Of a DNA stretch of 64,000 bases, positions 34,296-43,151 are shown piece after piece. This DNA is from Elusimicrobiota bacterium (GTDB lineage: Bacteria > Elusimicrobiota > Elusimicrobia > FEN-1173): the NCBI GenBank assembly GCA_016721625.1, contig JADKHR010000001.1, positions 2,666,001 to 2,730,000 of the forward strand. The letters run 5' to 3'. Below the pieces are notes generated by a model that was not told where the DNA came from, did no database searches, and was given only the letters and a program-made list of their open reading frames with translations. A program made the translations under genes and the position numbers. Within the stretch, counting starts at the first letter, position 1. Each line of letters begins with the position of its first letter.

Positions 34296-35193
34296 ATGCG
34301 TGTTCTCGTTTCCGGTTCCACGGGTTTGATCGGCGGGGCTTTGGTGAAGGCCCTGGAAAGGAAAAAAATACGACGTGGTTCGACTCAGCCGAACGGACGC
34401 CGTTTCCGCCCCGCGGCTCCTGTGGGATCCCCAAAGGGGCCGGGTGGAAACGCGGCTTCTGGAAGGGTTTGACGCCGTGGTCCATCTGGCGGGCGAAAGC
34501 ATCGCCGCTGGGCGGTGGACCCCCGCGTTGAAAGAAAAGATTCGCGACAGTCGGGTGCGGGGGACCACGTTCCTCGCCAACACCTTGGCCGGCCTTTCCC
34601 GCCCGCCCAAGGTGTTGGTTTGCGCGTCGGCCGTCGGCTTTTACGGAAACCGGGGAGAGGAACGGTTGACGGAGGAGAGCCCGGCGGGGGAAGGTTTCCT
34701 TCCCGAGGTGTGCCGCGCCTGGGAAGCCTCTTGCGCCCCGGCGATGGAGAAAGGCATTCGGGTCGTGAACCTGCGTTTCGGCGTGGTTCTCAGTTCCGGG
34801 GGCGGAGCTTTGAAAAAGATGATCCTTCCGTTCCGCTGGGGGCTGGGGGGAATCATCGGAAACGGCCGCCAATGGTGGAGCTGGATCGGTTTGGAGGATG
34901 TGGTGGGCGCCATTCGGCACGTGATGGGCACCGAGGGTTTGTCGGGCCCCGTCAACGTCACCGCGCCGACGCCCGTGACCAACGAAGGCTTTACGAAAGA
35001 GTTGGGCCGCGCCCTGCACCGGCCCACGCTCCTTCCCATGCCCGCCTTTGCCGCCAAATGGGCCCTCGGCGAAATGGCCCAGGCCCTCTTGCTCGCCAGC
35101 GCCCGCGTCGCCTCGAAAAAACTCATCGACAGCGGCTACCCGTTCCGCCACCCCGACTTGGCAGGGGCGCTTCCCTCACTGTTGCGGAGGTAG
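34296..35193 (+). CDS. TIGR01777-family NAD-dependent epimerase (one frameshift)
   Basis: This is the SDR39U1-like family: RVLVSGSTGLIGGALV at the N-terminus, VVHLAGESI, SAVGFYGNRGEE, and the C-terminal DUF1731 region. The frame breaks at an A7 run (34362-34368). Removing one A joins LERKK to YDVVRLSR and gives 298 residues. ATG 34296 has AGGGGAGG 6 bases upstream. The family binds NAD(P); its substrate is unknown, and roles in cell division or plastid development are known for some homologues. It is transcribed divergently from cstA. Confidence 0.85.
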
Positions 35194-35228
35194 CTCCGTT
35201 TGCGCCAGGTTAGCGCTTCCAATCGAAT

Positions 35229-35315
35229 TTTGTAGTTGCCCCATTTATGGGGCGTCATTTTCTCAAGACAGGTTATCCCGACGGTAAACCGCCCGATAAA
35301 TCGGGCAACTACAAA
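35229..35315. repeat. REP-like element of two facing palindromes
   Basis: Outer 13-bp inverted repeats (TTTGTAGTTGCCC at 35229-35241 and its complement at 35303-35315) contain one palindrome each: GCCCCATTTATGGGGC at 35238-35253 and GCCCGATAAATCGGGC at 35291-35306. This is the structure of paired REP elements mobilised by Y1 transposases. The enzyme at 28763-29774 is of that type, but its own ends differ in sequence. Confidence 0.6.
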
Positions 35316-35344
35316 GGGCATGCTTCGTCGGGTGAACCAGGCGG

Positions 35345-35563
35345 TTAAAGAGATACGTCTTTTTTATGCACGCCGCCCGTGTTTTCCAGTCGGAGCTTGA
35401 GCTCTTTGTTTTCCTTTTGCAATTCCATGAGTTTCAAGTGAACCTTGTTCAACAGATAGTTCCCTAGAAAAAGGGAGAGGAGCGCCAAGGCCCAACCGGA
35501 CCAGGCCGCGATTTTTCCCATCCGGGCCAAGTGGGCCTTCGTTTTTTCGGTTTCTTCATCCAC
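35345..35563 (-). CDS. Small membrane-anchored coiled-coil protein
   Basis: The 72-residue protein has a charged N-terminus, one membrane helix (about residues 18-38, AAWSGWALALLSLFLGNYLL) and a short heptad-like helix (LKLMELQKENKELKLRLEN). I do not recognise a family. It starts 9 bases after the ychF stop and is the last gene of the nadE-SDR-ychF operon. Bitopic proteins of this size and shape often organise membrane complexes; nothing more specific can be said. Confidence 0.7.
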   Translation of the reverse strand: MDEETEKTKAHLARMGKIAAWSGWALALLSLFLGNYLLNKVHLKLMELQKENKELKLRLENTGGVHKKDVSL

Positions 35564-35572
35564 GGCAGACCC

Positions 35573-36646
35573 TCAAACGTTGAACCGGAAATACACCACG
35601 TCCCCGTCCTTCATTTCATAGTCTTTTCCTTCGATGGAAACGAGGCCTTTTTCCTGGAGGGCCTTGTAAGAACCCAGGCGCACTAAATCTTCATACTTAT
35701 AAAGTTCAGCGCGGATGAAGCCCCGCTCGATGTCGGTGTGGATTTTGCCCGCGGCCTTCACCGCTCGGGTGCCCCGGGGAATGACCCAGGCCCGGGTCTC
35801 CTGGGGCCCCGCGGTAAAAAAAGAAATCAAGCCCAGGAGGTCTTTCCCCGCGGTGGCCAACGCCGCCAGGCCCGGGGTTCCGATCCCCGCCGATTCGTAA
35901 TAAGAGGCTCGTTCTTCCTCGGGCAGTTGAACAATTTCGGCTTCGATTTTGGCGCAGAGCGGCACCACCCGGGCGTTTTCCGCCTTGGCCCGTGCCTCCA
36001 GGGCGGCCAGCATTTTCGGTTCCGGCCCTTTCTCGTCGGTGTTCGCCACGTAGAGCACGGGTTTTCCCGTGAGAAATCCTTGTTCCAACTGGACGTCGGC
36101 GGGCACGTTCTGGGACCGGGCCGACCGTCCTTCCCGAAACCCCTTCACCAAACTTTCCATCAGCTCGAGTTTTTCCTTTGCTTTCTTTTCGCCGGAGCGG
36201 GCGGGGCCCTGGAGTTTGTCCAGGGCCTTTTCGGCCTGTTGGAGATCGGCCAGCAAAAGTTCGGTTTCGATGATGTCCGCCGCTTCGCCGGGGTTCAAGG
36301 CTCCCAGCACGTTCACCACCTCGGGATCCTCGAAACAGCGGACCACGTGGGCGATGGCGTCCACGGCGCGGATGTGGGAAAGGAATTTGTTGCCGAGCCC
36401 CTCCCCTTGGCTCGCCCCCTTCACCAACCCCGCGATGTCCACGAATTTGATCCCGCCGGGCGTGACCTTTTCGCTTTTGAACATGTCCCCCAGGACGGTC
36501 AATCGTGAATCCGGGAGCGGGACGATGCCCACGTTGGGGTCGATGGTGGTGAAGGGGAAATTGCTGGCCGCCGCCGCGGCGCCGGTGAGGGCGTTAAAGA
36601 GCGTGGATTTTCCGACGTTGGGAAGACCGACGATGCCGATGTCCAT
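35573..36646 (-). CDS. ychF: Ribosome-associated ATPase YchF (OLA1 family)
   Basis: The 357-residue protein has the P-loop GLPNVGKSTLFNALTG, switch region VDIAGLVKGASQGEGLGN, NTDE in place of the GTPase NKxD motif (hence ATP preference), a coiled-coil insert (about 135-175) and a C-terminal TGS domain ending DGDVVYFRFNV. YchF binds the ribosome and influences stress responses. It lies 19 bases after the SDR gene. Length and motifs are normal. Confidence 0.96.
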   Translation of the reverse strand: MDIGIVGLPNVGKSTLFNALTGAAAAASNFPFTTIDPNVGIVPLPDSRLTVLGDMFKSEKVTPGGIKFVDIAGLVKGASQGEGLGNKFLSHIRAVDAIAHVVRCFEDPEVVNVLGALNPGEAADIIETELLLADLQQAEKALDKLQGPARSGEKKAKEKLELMESLVKGFREGRSARSQNVPADVQLEQGFLTGKPVLYVANTDEKGPEPKMLAALEARAKAENARVVPLCAKIEAEIVQLPEEERASYYESAGIGTPGLAALATAGKDLLGLISFFTAGPQETRAWVIPRGTRAVKAAGKIHTDIERGFIRAELYKYEDLVRLGSYKALQEKGLVSIEGKDYEMKDGDVVYFRFNV

Positions 36647-36665
36647 AAGGAAAGACTCCTTTGAT

Positions 36666-37502
36666 TTAAAAGTGGGAGGAGCGAGGGCGCCCGAGGGCGT
36701 CTCCGTAACTCCGGCGGATCAGGCGGTCGGCGAAGGAGGGCAGAAGCGCGCTGACCCAAGCGCCCGGCCGGATCCACCAGGGGACAAAATATTCCGTGCC
36801 TCGCCGCTCCACGGCTTTGGCCACGGCCCGGGCCGCCCGGCGGGCCGAAATACGGACCCCGTCCCGTTCGGGGTATCCGGTGGGGAGACGGGACCGGTCC
36901 ACGCCGTTGGGCATCTCCGTTTCGGTGCCGCCCGGGAGGACGAGGCTGAAGGTCACGTTTTGGGCCGCCCATTCCACCCTCAGGCTTTCCGTGAGGCCCA
37001 GGAGGGCGAACTTGCTGGCCGCGTAAGCTCCCATGAAGGGAAGGCCGCGCCGGCTCACCCCCGACCCCACTTGAACCACGTGACCGCCGCCTTGTTTTTC
37101 AAAAAGGGGAAGCGCGGCGCGCACCGCCTCGATGGTCGCCCAGAAATTCGTTTCGAAAATTTCCCGCATTTCCGCCACCGGCATGTCTTGAAAGGTGGCC
37201 ATGCGGAGGATTCCGGCGTTGTTCACGAGAACGTCCAATCGGCCAAAATGGGAAGCGGTTTGCTCAACCCCTTTCCGGGCCTGGTCCGGTTTAGAAATAT
37301 CCACTGGGCAAACGAGTGCCGGGGAACCGCCATTATTTTCAATCTCTCGGGCCAGGGTTTCCAGTCTTTCTTTGCGCCTCGCCGCGAGTGCGAGCCTCCA
37401 CCCCCGGGACGCTAAAATCCTCGCGGTTTCCCATCCGATGCCGCTGGAGGCGCCCGTGATGAGGGCGACGGGTGATTCCTTTTTAGGGGGGACGGGTGTC
37501 AT
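36666..37502 (-). CDS. Short-chain dehydrogenase/reductase
   Basis: The 278-residue SDR has the cofactor motif TGASSGIGWETA, NNAGI, the serine in VGSGVSRRG and the catalytic pair in YAASK. The motif arrangement (ARRKERL after the second strand) suggests NADPH preference. The C-terminal tail of about 40 residues is hydrophobic, so membrane association is possible. It starts 4 bases past the nadE stop with GGGGGAG upstream. The substrate is unknown. Confidence 0.9.
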   Translation of the reverse strand: MTPVPPKKESPVALITGASSGIGWETARILASRGWRLALAARRKERLETLAREIENNGGSPALVCPVDISKPDQARKGVEQTASHFGRLDVLVNNAGILRMATFQDMPVAEMREIFETNFWATIEAVRAALPLFEKQGGGHVVQVGSGVSRRGLPFMGAYAASKFALLGLTESLRVEWAAQNVTFSLVLPGGTETEMPNGVDRSRLPTGYPERDGVRISARRAARAVAKAVERRGTEYFVPWWIRPGAWVSALLPSFADRLIRRSYGDALGRPRSSHF

Positions 37503-37506
37503 CGGT

Positions 37507-39189
37507 TCACTCCCCCGTCGCTTTGAATTTGTTTGTGATGGGCATGCGCCGGTCCCGGCCGAAGGCCCGGGGGGTGATCTTGATGCCCGGCGGTGTTTGG
37601 CGGCGTTTATATTCCATGGCATCGATGGTACGGATCCATTTCGCCGCGACCTGGCGGGGAACACCGGCCTTGACGATCCGCTCCAGGCCTTGGTTCTCCT
37701 CCACATACCGATGGACGATGGTGTCCAAAACCTCGTAGGGGGGCAGGGAGTCCTGGTCCCTCTGGTTCGGCCTCAGTTCGGCCGTGGGGGGGCGCGTGAG
37801 CGTGGTCTCCGGGATGAGCGGGCGCCCGCCCCGGGCGTTTCGCCAACGGGCCAGGCGGTACACCAGGGTTTTCGGGAGGTCTTTGATCACCGCGAAGCCC
37901 CCGGCCGAATCGCCGTAGAGCGTGAAATAACCGGCCGACAGCTCGGATTTGTTCCCCGTGGTCAACACCAACCAACCCAACTTGTTGGAAAGGGCCATTA
38001 AAAGGGTCCCGCGCACGCGGGATTGGAGGTTCTCCTCGGCCACGTCGGGCGCGCGGTCTCCGAAAAGAGGAGCGAGGGTTTTCCGGAAGGACTGAACCGT
38101 CTCCTCGATTGGGAGGGTGTGGAACTCGATCCCCAGGTTTCGCGCCACCGCCTCGGCGTCGTTCCGGGTTTCATCGGAATTGAAGCGCGAGGGGAGCGTG
38201 ACGCCCACCACGTTTTCTTTGCCCAGGGCGTCGGCCGCGATCACCGCCACCAAGGCCGAGTCGATGCCGCCCGAGAGTCCCACCAGCACCCGGCCGAACC
38301 CGTTTTTTCGAACGTAGTCGCGGGTTCCGACGATGAGGGCGGAATAAATTTCCTCCTCCGGGTCCAGGGGCGGCGCCAGAAAGGAGGTGTTGGGCGCCCG
38401 ATCTTCCGACCGTCGCGGGATTTTGACGGCCTTGGCGTTTTGGAGCGAAACGGGTTCCAAGGGCAGGTCGGTGATCAAAAGGTGTTCGTCGAAGGCGGGG
38501 GCCTGGGCGACCACGCGGCCCTTGGCGTTCATGACCAGACTGGAGCCGTCGTAAACCAATTCGTCTTGGCCGCCCACCAGGTTGCCATAGGCGATGGCCG
38601 CCCCGCATTCCCGGGCTTTATTTGTTAAGACGGCGACCCGTTCCTTCCCCTTGCCGGCATGGAAGGGGCTGGCGGATAGGTTCAGAATCAGGGAGGCGCC
38701 TGCTTTGCTCGCGGCCAGGGCGGGCCCTTCCGGACGCCAGACGTCCTCGCAGACGGTCAGCCCGATCCGCACGCCGCCCAAGTCCAGCAGAGCGGGCTCT
38801 TGGCCGGGGAGGAAATACCTCTGTTCGTCGAACACTCCGTAGTTGGGCAGGAACCATTTGTGAAAGCGTACCCGAATCCGGCCGCCGTGGAGGGCCACGG
38901 CGGCGTTGAAGAGCGCCCCGGGACGCCCCTCGGGCAGGCCCAACACCACCAGAAGGTCTTTGGGTAACCGAGGGAGGAGTTGATGGAGCGCCTTCTCGCA
39001 TTCCTCCAAAAAGATCGGTTCCAACAGGAGGTCTTCGGGGGGATATCCCGTGAGGGACATTTCCGGGAAAAGGACCAAATCCGCTCCCGCCGCCCGAGCC
39101 CGGGCGCTGAAATCCACGATCCGGGCGGCGTTCCCGGCCAGATCCCCAACGGTGGGGTTGATTTGGGCGAGGGCGAGACGAAGGAGCAT
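37507..39189 (-). CDS. nadE: Glutamine-dependent NAD+ synthetase
   Basis: The 560-residue enzyme joins an N-terminal nitrilase-type glutaminase to a C-terminal synthetase. The glutaminase triad is visible as Glu in FPEMSLTGYPPEDL, Lys in FHKWFLPNYG and Cys in GLTVCEDVWRPEG. The synthetase has the PP-loop GLSGGIDSALVAVIAADALG and TGNKSELSAGYFTLYGD. It amidates deamido-NAD using glutamine nitrogen. The start is ATG 39189, 44 bases after the ANTAR regulator stop, so a nitrogen-dependent enzyme shares a transcript with the putative nitrogen antiterminator. Confidence 0.95.
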   Translation of the reverse strand: MLLRLALAQINPTVGDLAGNAARIVDFSARARAAGADLVLFPEMSLTGYPPEDLLLEPIFLEECEKALHQLLPRLPKDLLVVLGLPEGRPGALFNAAVALHGGRIRVRFHKWFLPNYGVFDEQRYFLPGQEPALLDLGGVRIGLTVCEDVWRPEGPALAASKAGASLILNLSASPFHAGKGKERVAVLTNKARECGAAIAYGNLVGGQDELVYDGSSLVMNAKGRVVAQAPAFDEHLLITDLPLEPVSLQNAKAVKIPRRSEDRAPNTSFLAPPLDPEEEIYSALIVGTRDYVRKNGFGRVLVGLSGGIDSALVAVIAADALGKENVVGVTLPSRFNSDETRNDAEAVARNLGIEFHTLPIEETVQSFRKTLAPLFGDRAPDVAEENLQSRVRGTLLMALSNKLGWLVLTTGNKSELSAGYFTLYGDSAGGFAVIKDLPKTLVYRLARWRNARGGRPLIPETTLTRPPTAELRPNQRDQDSLPPYEVLDTIVHRYVEENQGLERIVKAGVPRQVAAKWIRTIDAMEYKRRQTPPGIKITPRAFGRDRRMPITNKFKATGE

Positions 39190-39233
39190 GTGGGACGGTC
39201 TCCCAGGTTTAGAAAAGGGGCCCCGCTGGGAGG

Positions 39234-40466
39234 TCACCGGGACTGGCCGAGGTCTTCGGCCAGGAGGATGGCTTCGGCGATTTCTTTCATGGTTTTTCGT
39301 CGATCCATGCTTTGTTTTTGAATTTCGCGGAAAGCCTCGGGTTCGGAAAGACCGCGTTTCTTCATGATCGCGCTTTTGGCTCGTTCGACCAGTTTGCGGG
39401 TTTCGAGGGCTTCCTGGGCGGACAATTTTTCCTGGAGAAGCCGGGTTTGCATGATGGCCGAGGCGCACTGATTGGCCACGGATTGCAGGACGGAAACGTC
39501 TTCCTTGGAAAAATCGTATTCCTGGGCGGTGTAGGTGTTGATGACGCCCAACACCTTGTCCTTGAACATCATGGGGAGCGACAGCAGGGACACCAACCCT
39601 TCGGAGACGGCGACGTCGGGGAAAGAGAAACGTTTGTCCTTTCTGACGTCGGAGATGATGACGGGTTTCTTCTCCAGGACGGCCCGGCCGGAGAGGCTCT
39701 GGGCCACGGGGACGGGCGGTTTGTTGCGGTAGGCGTCCGAGAGGGACTGGGTGGCCGCGATGCGGAGCTGGTGGGATTCGTCGTCCAGCAACATGATGGA
39801 GCAAATCTTGGAGCCCATGAGGGAGGCCGTCATGGCCACGATCAACTGGAGGATCTCCTCCATAAACCGGTCGGAGGTGACGGTGCGGCTCACGGCGGAA
39901 AGCGTTTGAATGGCGTCGGCCTTGCGGCGGGTTTCCTCGTAGAGCCGAGCGTTCTCGATGGCGCCGCCCACTTGGCGGGCGATGGTGCTGAGGAGCTTGA
40001 GCGCGTGCTCGCTGTGGGCGGTGGGTTTCTTGTGTTGGACGTTGATGACGCCCACCACGCCTTCTTTGACCAAAATCGGGACGGAGAGGAACCCCTCGAA
40101 CTTGTCTTCCGGCAAGTTGTGGAAAAATTTGAAGCGATGGTCCTCGTGTGCCTTTTCCGGGATGGACAGCGGTTTCTTGTGTTCCGCCACCCAACCGGTC
40201 AACCCTTCGCCCATACGAAGGCGCAATTGGTCGATTTCCCCGGGGTGGGGGGGTTTGGAGGCGGAGAGCACTAAACTCCGGTGGGAGGGTTCGTGCAGAT
40301 AAATAAAACAGGCGTCGGCTTTGGTGAGTCCGCTCACCAACGTCACTATTTCCTGAAGGATGGTGCGAAGCTCCAAGGTGGACCCGATGATTTGGGTGAT
40401 GCGGTGAAGCAGATCCAACTCTTCGGTGGTGCCGAGAGAACGGGTTGAGACTTTAGCGCGGGGCAT
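39234..40466 (-). CDS. GAF-GAF-ANTAR RNA-binding antiterminator
   Basis: The 410-residue protein has two GAF sensor domains (about 18-170 and 185-335) and a C-terminal ANTAR domain (about 345-400) with ETRKLVERAKSAIMKKRGL, EAFREIQKQSMDRRKTM and EIAEAILLA. ANTAR domains dimerise on signal and bind paired hexaloop hairpins in leader RNAs, preventing terminator formation; many control nitrogen genes. No receiver domain is present, so the signal is probably a ligand or redox state sensed by a GAF domain. AGGAG precedes ATG 40466. Likely targets are the two amt leaders in this window. It heads an operon with nadE. Confidence 0.93.
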   Translation of the reverse strand: MPRAKVSTRSLGTTEELDLLHRITQIIGSTLELRTILQEIVTLVSGLTKADACFIYLHEPSHRSLVLSASKPPHPGEIDQLRLRMGEGLTGWVAEHKKPLSIPEKAHEDHRFKFFHNLPEDKFEGFLSVPILVKEGVVGVINVQHKKPTAHSEHALKLLSTIARQVGGAIENARLYEETRRKADAIQTLSAVSRTVTSDRFMEEILQLIVAMTASLMGSKICSIMLLDDESHQLRIAATQSLSDAYRNKPPVPVAQSLSGRAVLEKKPVIISDVRKDKRFSFPDVAVSEGLVSLLSLPMMFKDKVLGVINTYTAQEYDFSKEDVSVLQSVANQCASAIMQTRLLQEKLSAQEALETRKLVERAKSAIMKKRGLSEPEAFREIQKQSMDRRKTMKEIAEAILLAEDLGQSR

Positions 40467-40512
40467 GGCTCGCTCCTAAGTGGGAAAATGGAGAGGGACT
40501 AAAGGAACCCCC

Positions 40513-40541
40513 ACTCTATCAACTTTCCGCCGGAGCGTCAA
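40513..40541 (-). promoter_or_regulatory. Promoter of the ANTAR-nadE operon
   Basis: TTGACG (40541-40536), a 17-base spacer and TAGAGT (40518-40513) lie about 47 bases upstream of the ANTAR gene. Confidence 0.55.
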
Positions 40542-40622
40542 ACCAGGAGCCGTCAAAAAAACAGGGACCCCCTGGAGACTGAGAATCTCTGTAAAAGGGC
40601 TCGAGACCTTGTGTTCGGAGTT

Positions 40623-41093
40623 TCATCCCTCCAGCAGGCTTCGGAGCATCCAGGAGGTTTTTTCGTGGAGTTGGAGGCGTTGGGTGAGGAGGTCCATGGT
40701 GGCTTGGTCGGAGGCTCGCTCGGCGGCGGGGAAGGCCCGGCGGGCGGCTTGGATCACAGTTTCATGGCCTTCCAGTAGCTGGCGGATCATGTCTTGGGCT
40801 TTGGGAACGCCGACGGCTTCTTTGACGGAGGTGAGCTTGCCGAACTCGGCGTAGGACCCCGGCGCGTGGTTTTCCAAGGCGCGGATGCGTTCGGCCACCA
40901 GGTCCACCGCCAACGCCATTTCGTTGTAGTGCCCCTCGAACATCAAGTGGAGGGTTTGGAACATGGGCCCCGTCACGTTCCAATGGAAGTTGTGGGTTTT
41001 GAGATACAGCGTGTAGGTGTCCGCCAACAGCACCGCCAATCCCTCGGCGATTTCTTTCTTCTGCTCTTTCGAGATCAATTTAGATTCGGTCAT
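40623..41093 (-). CDS. dps: Dps-family DNA-binding ferritin
   Basis: The 156-residue protein has the Dps ferroxidase signature HNFHWNVTGPMFQTLHLMFEGHYNEM, followed by VDLVAERIRALE. Dps dodecamers oxidise and store iron and protect DNA under oxidative stress or starvation. ATG 41093 follows GGAGAATTCC. The N-terminal tail (MTESKLISKEQKKEI) is modestly charged, so DNA binding is uncertain. It is a single gene between two operons on the same strand. Confidence 0.93.
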   Translation of the reverse strand: MTESKLISKEQKKEIAEGLAVLLADTYTLYLKTHNFHWNVTGPMFQTLHLMFEGHYNEMALAVDLVAERIRALENHAPGSYAEFGKLTSVKEAVGVPKAQDMIRQLLEGHETVIQAARRAFPAAERASDQATMDLLTQRLQLHEKTSWMLRSLLEG

Positions 41094-41160
41094 GGAATTC
41101 TCCTCTTCGTCGTTGTTTGGATATTTTAGCATCATCAGGACGTCCGCTCCAGTGGCTGGG

Positions 41161-42330
41161 TTAAAAATAGAGCAGGGCGTCTTGTCTCGCTTGGCGGAAG
41201 CTTTGAATCTCTCGCCGCCATGACTTTTCCAGTGAAAGAAGTTTTGCACCGCTTTCCATGGCGCGGCGGATTTGATCGGTGCCGCAGAGGATGTCCATAG
41301 GCTTCTTTTTGGTTTCGAATTCGTAGGGGGGAGCTTTCCAGCGGAATTTGGGGGAGAGTCGTCGAACGGTTTGGATCAAGCTCAGACCGGTTCGGAAGGA
41401 CTGGAACTGGGCGGGATCGGTGACATGGATTTGGACGCCGCCGCAGAGTTGGCCGGCCCATTTGTTGAAAGTGGGGCGGAACTGGAGGGCACGGAATCGG
41501 ACGCCCGGAAGCTTTTGGGCGGCGAGCGCCTGGGCGAGACGGGTGCCGTCGACGAAGGGGGCGCCGACGATTTCAAAAGGCCGCGTGGTTCCGCGTCCCT
41601 CGGAAAGGTTAGTGGCTTCCAAAAGGCACATGCCGCCATAGACGGTGGCGGTTTCCAGGGTCGGCATGTTGGGGGAGGGGAGGACCCAGGGCAGGCCCGT
41701 TTCGTTAAACCGCATGGACCGGCGCCAACCCGCCATGGGGACCACGTGCAAATCGGTTCCCCATTTTTGCGTCCGGTTGAAATGGCGGGCCAATTCGCCC
41801 ACGGTCATGCCGTGGAGGACGGGGAGGGGATGTCGTCCAACAAAAGAGGCGAAGGCGGGGTCCGGCAAGTTGCCTTCCAATTTCTCCCCGCCCAGGGGGT
41901 TGGGGCGGTCGAGCACGATAAGGGGTTTGTCCTTCTCGGCGCAGGCCTTCATGGCCAGGGCCATGGTCCAGATGAAGGTGTAGTAGCGAACGCCGATGTC
42001 TTGGAGGTCGAAGAGCAGGGCGTCGATGTTTTCGAGCATGGCGGGGGTGGGGGACAGATTTTTTCCATAGAGGCTGTAGACGGGAAGGTTTGTCCGAGGG
42101 GCCCGGGCGCCCTGGACCGGGGCTTGGTCTTGAAGTTCGGCCGCCAAGCCGTGTTCGGGGGCGAAGAGCGCGGTCAGTCGGAACCCGGAGCGGCGGAGGG
42201 CATCCACCGCGTGTTCCAGCGCGCCGGTGACGGAGGCGCCGTGAACAATGGCGCCCAGCCGTTTCTTTCGCCAGGGGCGTCCCAGGGGGCCTAAAAATCG
42301 ATCGAGCCCAGCCTGGACCGGGGGGGTCAC
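41161..42330 (-). CDS. namZ: DUF1343 exo-beta-N-acetylmuramidase (NamZ-like)
   Basis: The 389-residue protein belongs to DUF1343/GH171: APEHGLAAELQDQ, FDLQDIGVRYYTFIWTM, RPNPLGG, LSEGRGTTRPFEIVGAPFVDG and GGVQIHVTD. NamZ removes terminal N-acetylmuramic acid from peptidoglycan fragments, a step in wall recycling. No signal peptide is obvious at the chosen start, though family members are often exported. Its start overlaps the rRNA methylase stop by 4 bases. Confidence 0.88.
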   Translation of the reverse strand: MTPPVQAGLDRFLGPLGRPWRKKRLGAIVHGASVTGALEHAVDALRRSGFRLTALFAPEHGLAAELQDQAPVQGARAPRTNLPVYSLYGKNLSPTPAMLENIDALLFDLQDIGVRYYTFIWTMALAMKACAEKDKPLIVLDRPNPLGGEKLEGNLPDPAFASFVGRHPLPVLHGMTVGELARHFNRTQKWGTDLHVVPMAGWRRSMRFNETGLPWVLPSPNMPTLETATVYGGMCLLEATNLSEGRGTTRPFEIVGAPFVDGTRLAQALAAQKLPGVRFRALQFRPTFNKWAGQLCGGVQIHVTDPAQFQSFRTGLSLIQTVRRLSPKFRWKAPPYEFETKKKPMDILCGTDQIRRAMESGAKLLSLEKSWRREIQSFRQARQDALLYF

Positions 42331-43151
42331 GCGAAGGCCGACCCCGTGTGAAGGACTGTTCTTTGCCGCCGTGCCTCCATCAATAAAATCCCCGCCGCCA
42401 CGGCCACGTTCAGCGACTCGACCCGGCCGGCCATGGGGATTTTAATTCGCTGGACGGGAAGGGCGCCGAGCGATGGGAAATTCACCCCGCGCGCCTCGCC
42501 GCCCAAAAGGAGCACGCAGGGGGCGGTCCAATTCCACTGGAAATAGCTGTGGGATCCCCCGGCGTCGGCCGCCAGCAGGGCGGGAGAGGTGGGGAAGGCG
42601 TTTAAGATCGTTTGGATCGAGTCGGTTCGAAAGATCGGTATTCGGAAAGCGCTTCCGGCGGAGGCCCGCAGGGCTTTGGGCGAGAGGGGGTCCGCGGTTC
42701 CGGGCAAGACTCCCACGGCGGTCACTCCCGCCGCTTCGGCCGACCGAAGAATGGCGCCCACGTTGGCGGGCGACTGAAGGGCGTCCAACAGGAGGATCAA
42801 GGGGGGCGGGGTTCCAAGCCCCGCCACCGTGGCCAGGTCAAAACCGTGGGGCCGGTCCGCCCGTACGGCGATCCCGGGCGGGGTTTCTACATCGGAAATG
42901 AATTCCATGACTGAAGACGTGACCGCATGAACGGTGGCGCCTCGGTCGCGCAAGGCTTGGATGAGCGGGGCGGTTTTCGGATCTTTTTCGCTTTGGGGGA
43001 TCACCGCCGCTTCCCGGGGCGTGAGGGTCGAATCCAACAGTTCTTCCAAGAGACGCCGCCCCTCGACAAAAATGGAGCGTCCGTCCTTTCCGTCCCGCGC
43101 GGCCCGAAAGCGGGCCACCGTGGGGTTGGACCGGGAGGCGATAGGGGTCAC
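42327..43151 (-). CDS. TrmH/SpoU-family RNA 2'-O-methyltransferase
   Basis: The 274-residue protein has an N-terminal substrate-binding domain (VEGRRLLEELLDS) and a SPOUT knot with motifs LLLDALQSPANVGAILRSAEAAG, LLLGGEARGVN and IPMAGRVESLNVAVAAGILL. It most resembles enzymes methylating 23S rRNA ribose positions; the exact base is not readable. It is coupled by 4-base overlaps to both neighbours. Confidence 0.93.
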   Translation of the reverse strand: MTPIASRSNPTVARFRAARDGKDGRSIFVEGRRLLEELLDSTLTPREAAVIPQSEKDPKTAPLIQALRDRGATVHAVTSSVMEFISDVETPPGIAVRADRPHGFDLATVAGLGTPPPLILLLDALQSPANVGAILRSAEAAGVTAVGVLPGTADPLSPKALRASAGSAFRIPIFRTDSIQTILNAFPTSPALLAADAGGSHSYFQWNWTAPCVLLLGGEARGVNFPSLGALPVQRIKIPMAGRVESLNVAVAAGILLMEARRQRTVLHTGSAFA

